From Saprospiraceae bacterium (GTDB lineage Bacteria > Bacteroidota > Bacteroidia > Chitinophagales > Saprospiraceae), in contig JADJJL010000001.1 of assembly GCA_016710265.1 (NCBI GenBank), positions 868,001 through 932,000 of the forward strand: a DNA stretch of 64,000 nt, given 5' to 3'. Below the pieces are notes generated by a model. The model was not told the DNA's origin, ran no database searches, and worked only from the letters and a program-made list of their open reading frames with translations. Position 1 is the first letter of the stretch. Each line of letters begins with the position of its first letter. This document shows positions 63,112-64,000 of this stretch, piece after piece. The position numbers and the translations under genes were made by a program.

Positions 63112-64000
63112 TTATCTCGCCATCACTCTTTTAACAGCAGCCACAACATCTTTTATGCTTAATCCATACTTATCCAATAAATCAGTCGGTCTTCCGCTTT
63201 CTCCAAAACTGTCGTTGACTGCCACATACTCCATCGGGCAGGGATGCGTCATTGCCAACAATTGAGCAATGCTGTCTCCCAATCCTCCATTGCGTTGGTG
63301 TTCTTCGCAGGATACGACTCGATTTGTTTTTTTAACTGAATCCAAAATGGCAGACTCGTCCAAGGGTTTGATGGTATGGATATTGATTAATTCGCAATCA
63401 ACTCCCTCGGCTTCTAAGATCCTTACTGCTTCAAGTGCATACCAAAGTAGATGTCCTGTCGCAAAAATACTGACGTCTTTTCCCTCTTTGAGGGTGATGG
63501 CTTTGCCAATTTCAAAAGTGTGGTTTTCCATAAATACCGGCCAATCTGGTCTTCCAAAGCGAAGATAGGCGGGACCTTTATGGGAAGCCAAAGCCTTGGT
63601 AGCTGCTTTGGTTTGTGCATAATCCGCTGGATTTATGACCGTCATGCCTGGAAGCATTTTCATAAGGCCAATATCTTCTAATATTTGATGTGTGGCGCCA
63701 TCTTCACCCAGTGTAAGTCCTGCATGAGATGCACATATTTTGACGTTCTTATGAGAATAAGCGATGGATTGACGGATCTGATCAAACACTCGACCCGTAC
63801 TAAAATTGGCAAAGGTCCCCGTAAACGGAATAAGACCAGATGTAGCCAGTCCTGCAGCCATACCCATCATATTTGCTTCTGCTACACCTACTTGAATAAA
63901 TCGTTCCGGAAATTCTTTCTCAAAAAGATCCATTTTTAAGCTGCCAGCAAGATCAGCACACAAGGCCACCACATCAGGGTTGTTTCTTGCAGCTTCCAAG
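63112..64000 (-). CDS. Transketolase, C-terminal subunit (partial, cut by window end)
   Basis: The frame runs into the window edge, giving 295 residues without a true start; about 20 residues are probably missing. It is the C-terminal half of a split transketolase: the pyrimidine-binding domain has DLAGSLKMDLFEKEFPERFIQVGVAEANM and GLTLGEDGATHQILEDIGLM, followed by the C-terminal domain (ALEAVRILEAEG ... EEHQRNGGLGDSI). The N-terminal thiamine-diphosphate subunit should lie just upstream, outside the window. It works in the non-oxidative pentose phosphate pathway. The 62921-63111 gap shows no feature. Confidence 0.93.
   Translation of the reverse strand, partial: LEAARNNPDVVALCADLAGSLKMDLFEKEFPERFIQVGVAEANMMGMAAGLATSGLIPFTGTFANFSTGRVFDQIRQSIAYSHKNVKICASHAGLTLGEDGATHQILEDIGLMKMLPGMTVINPADYAQTKAATKALASHKGPAYLRFGRPDWPVFMENHTFEIGKAITLKEGKDVSIFATGHLLWYALEAVRILEAEGVDCELINIHTIKPLDESAILDSVKKTNRVVSCEEHQRNGGLGDSIAQLLAMTHPCPMEYVAVNDSFGESGRPTDLLDKYGLSIKDVVAAVKRVMAR

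Overview
The window is AT-rich chromosomal DNA of a member of the Bacteroidota, most likely a Saprospiraceae-like or Chitinophagia-like free-living bacterium (lineage below phylum is inference). The support is threefold. At least 18 genes have a Bacteroidota-type TAnnTTTG -7 promoter box just upstream, and Shine-Dalgarno sites are not obvious. Several large secreted proteins end in gliding-motility or type IX secretion (T9SS) tails. Orthologues such as gyrB, dapD, bamA, comF, dprA, asd and tsaE look typical of the phylum. No rRNA, CRISPR array, phage, integrase or transposase was seen. Gene order is the mosaic of short operons usual for this phylum.

Layout. 0.1-8.4 kb: a YifB/ComM-type ATPase, comF, a DegP/HtrA protease and a 1.5-kb-residue secreted M43 metalloprotease. 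8.6-13.7 kb: one 1683-residue signalling protein (degenerate kinase, AAA ATPase, helical repeats, GAF, class III adenylate cyclase). 13.7-16.5 kb: a three-gene accessory operon made of a small peptide with an 11-residue tandem repeat, an unrecognised 342-residue protein and a monoheme lipoprotein. 16.7-24 kb: tRNA-Met, bamA, dapD, an AhpD-like protein, a probable 6S-like small RNA, tRNA-Leu and lipoproteins. 23.9-35.9 kb: a helicase-nuclease, ald, tsaE, a GH30-like enzyme, a SulP transporter, gyrB and an AI-2E-type permease. 36-53.7 kb: an M28 peptidase, a DEAD-box helicase, an RRM protein, a GT-C/TPR protein with dprA and alkaline phosphatase, a MATE exporter, a coiled-coil protein, asd, a lamin-tail-domain protein, a degenerate EEP-fold protein and a YegP-domain protein. 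53.7-57.3 kb: GT2, a small membrane protein and an MsbA-like ABC exporter.

57.4-59.2 kb is the disordered part: two broken secreted-protein genes, an in-frame 102-bp duplication, a 12-G tract in a GC-rich patch, and an 8-bp tandem repeat that carries a start codon. After it come radC, an ELWxxDGT-repeat secreted protein, a cystathionine gamma-synthase/lyase and the C-terminal part of a transketolase cut by the window end.

The best candidates for something undescribed are the peptide operon at 13.7-16.5 kb (a hypothetical peptide-product locus), the pseudokinase-ATPase-cyclase protein, the structured small RNA at 22.0-22.2 kb and the repeat-controlled gene remnant near 59.2 kb. All of these calls come from reading the sequence; no database search was possible.
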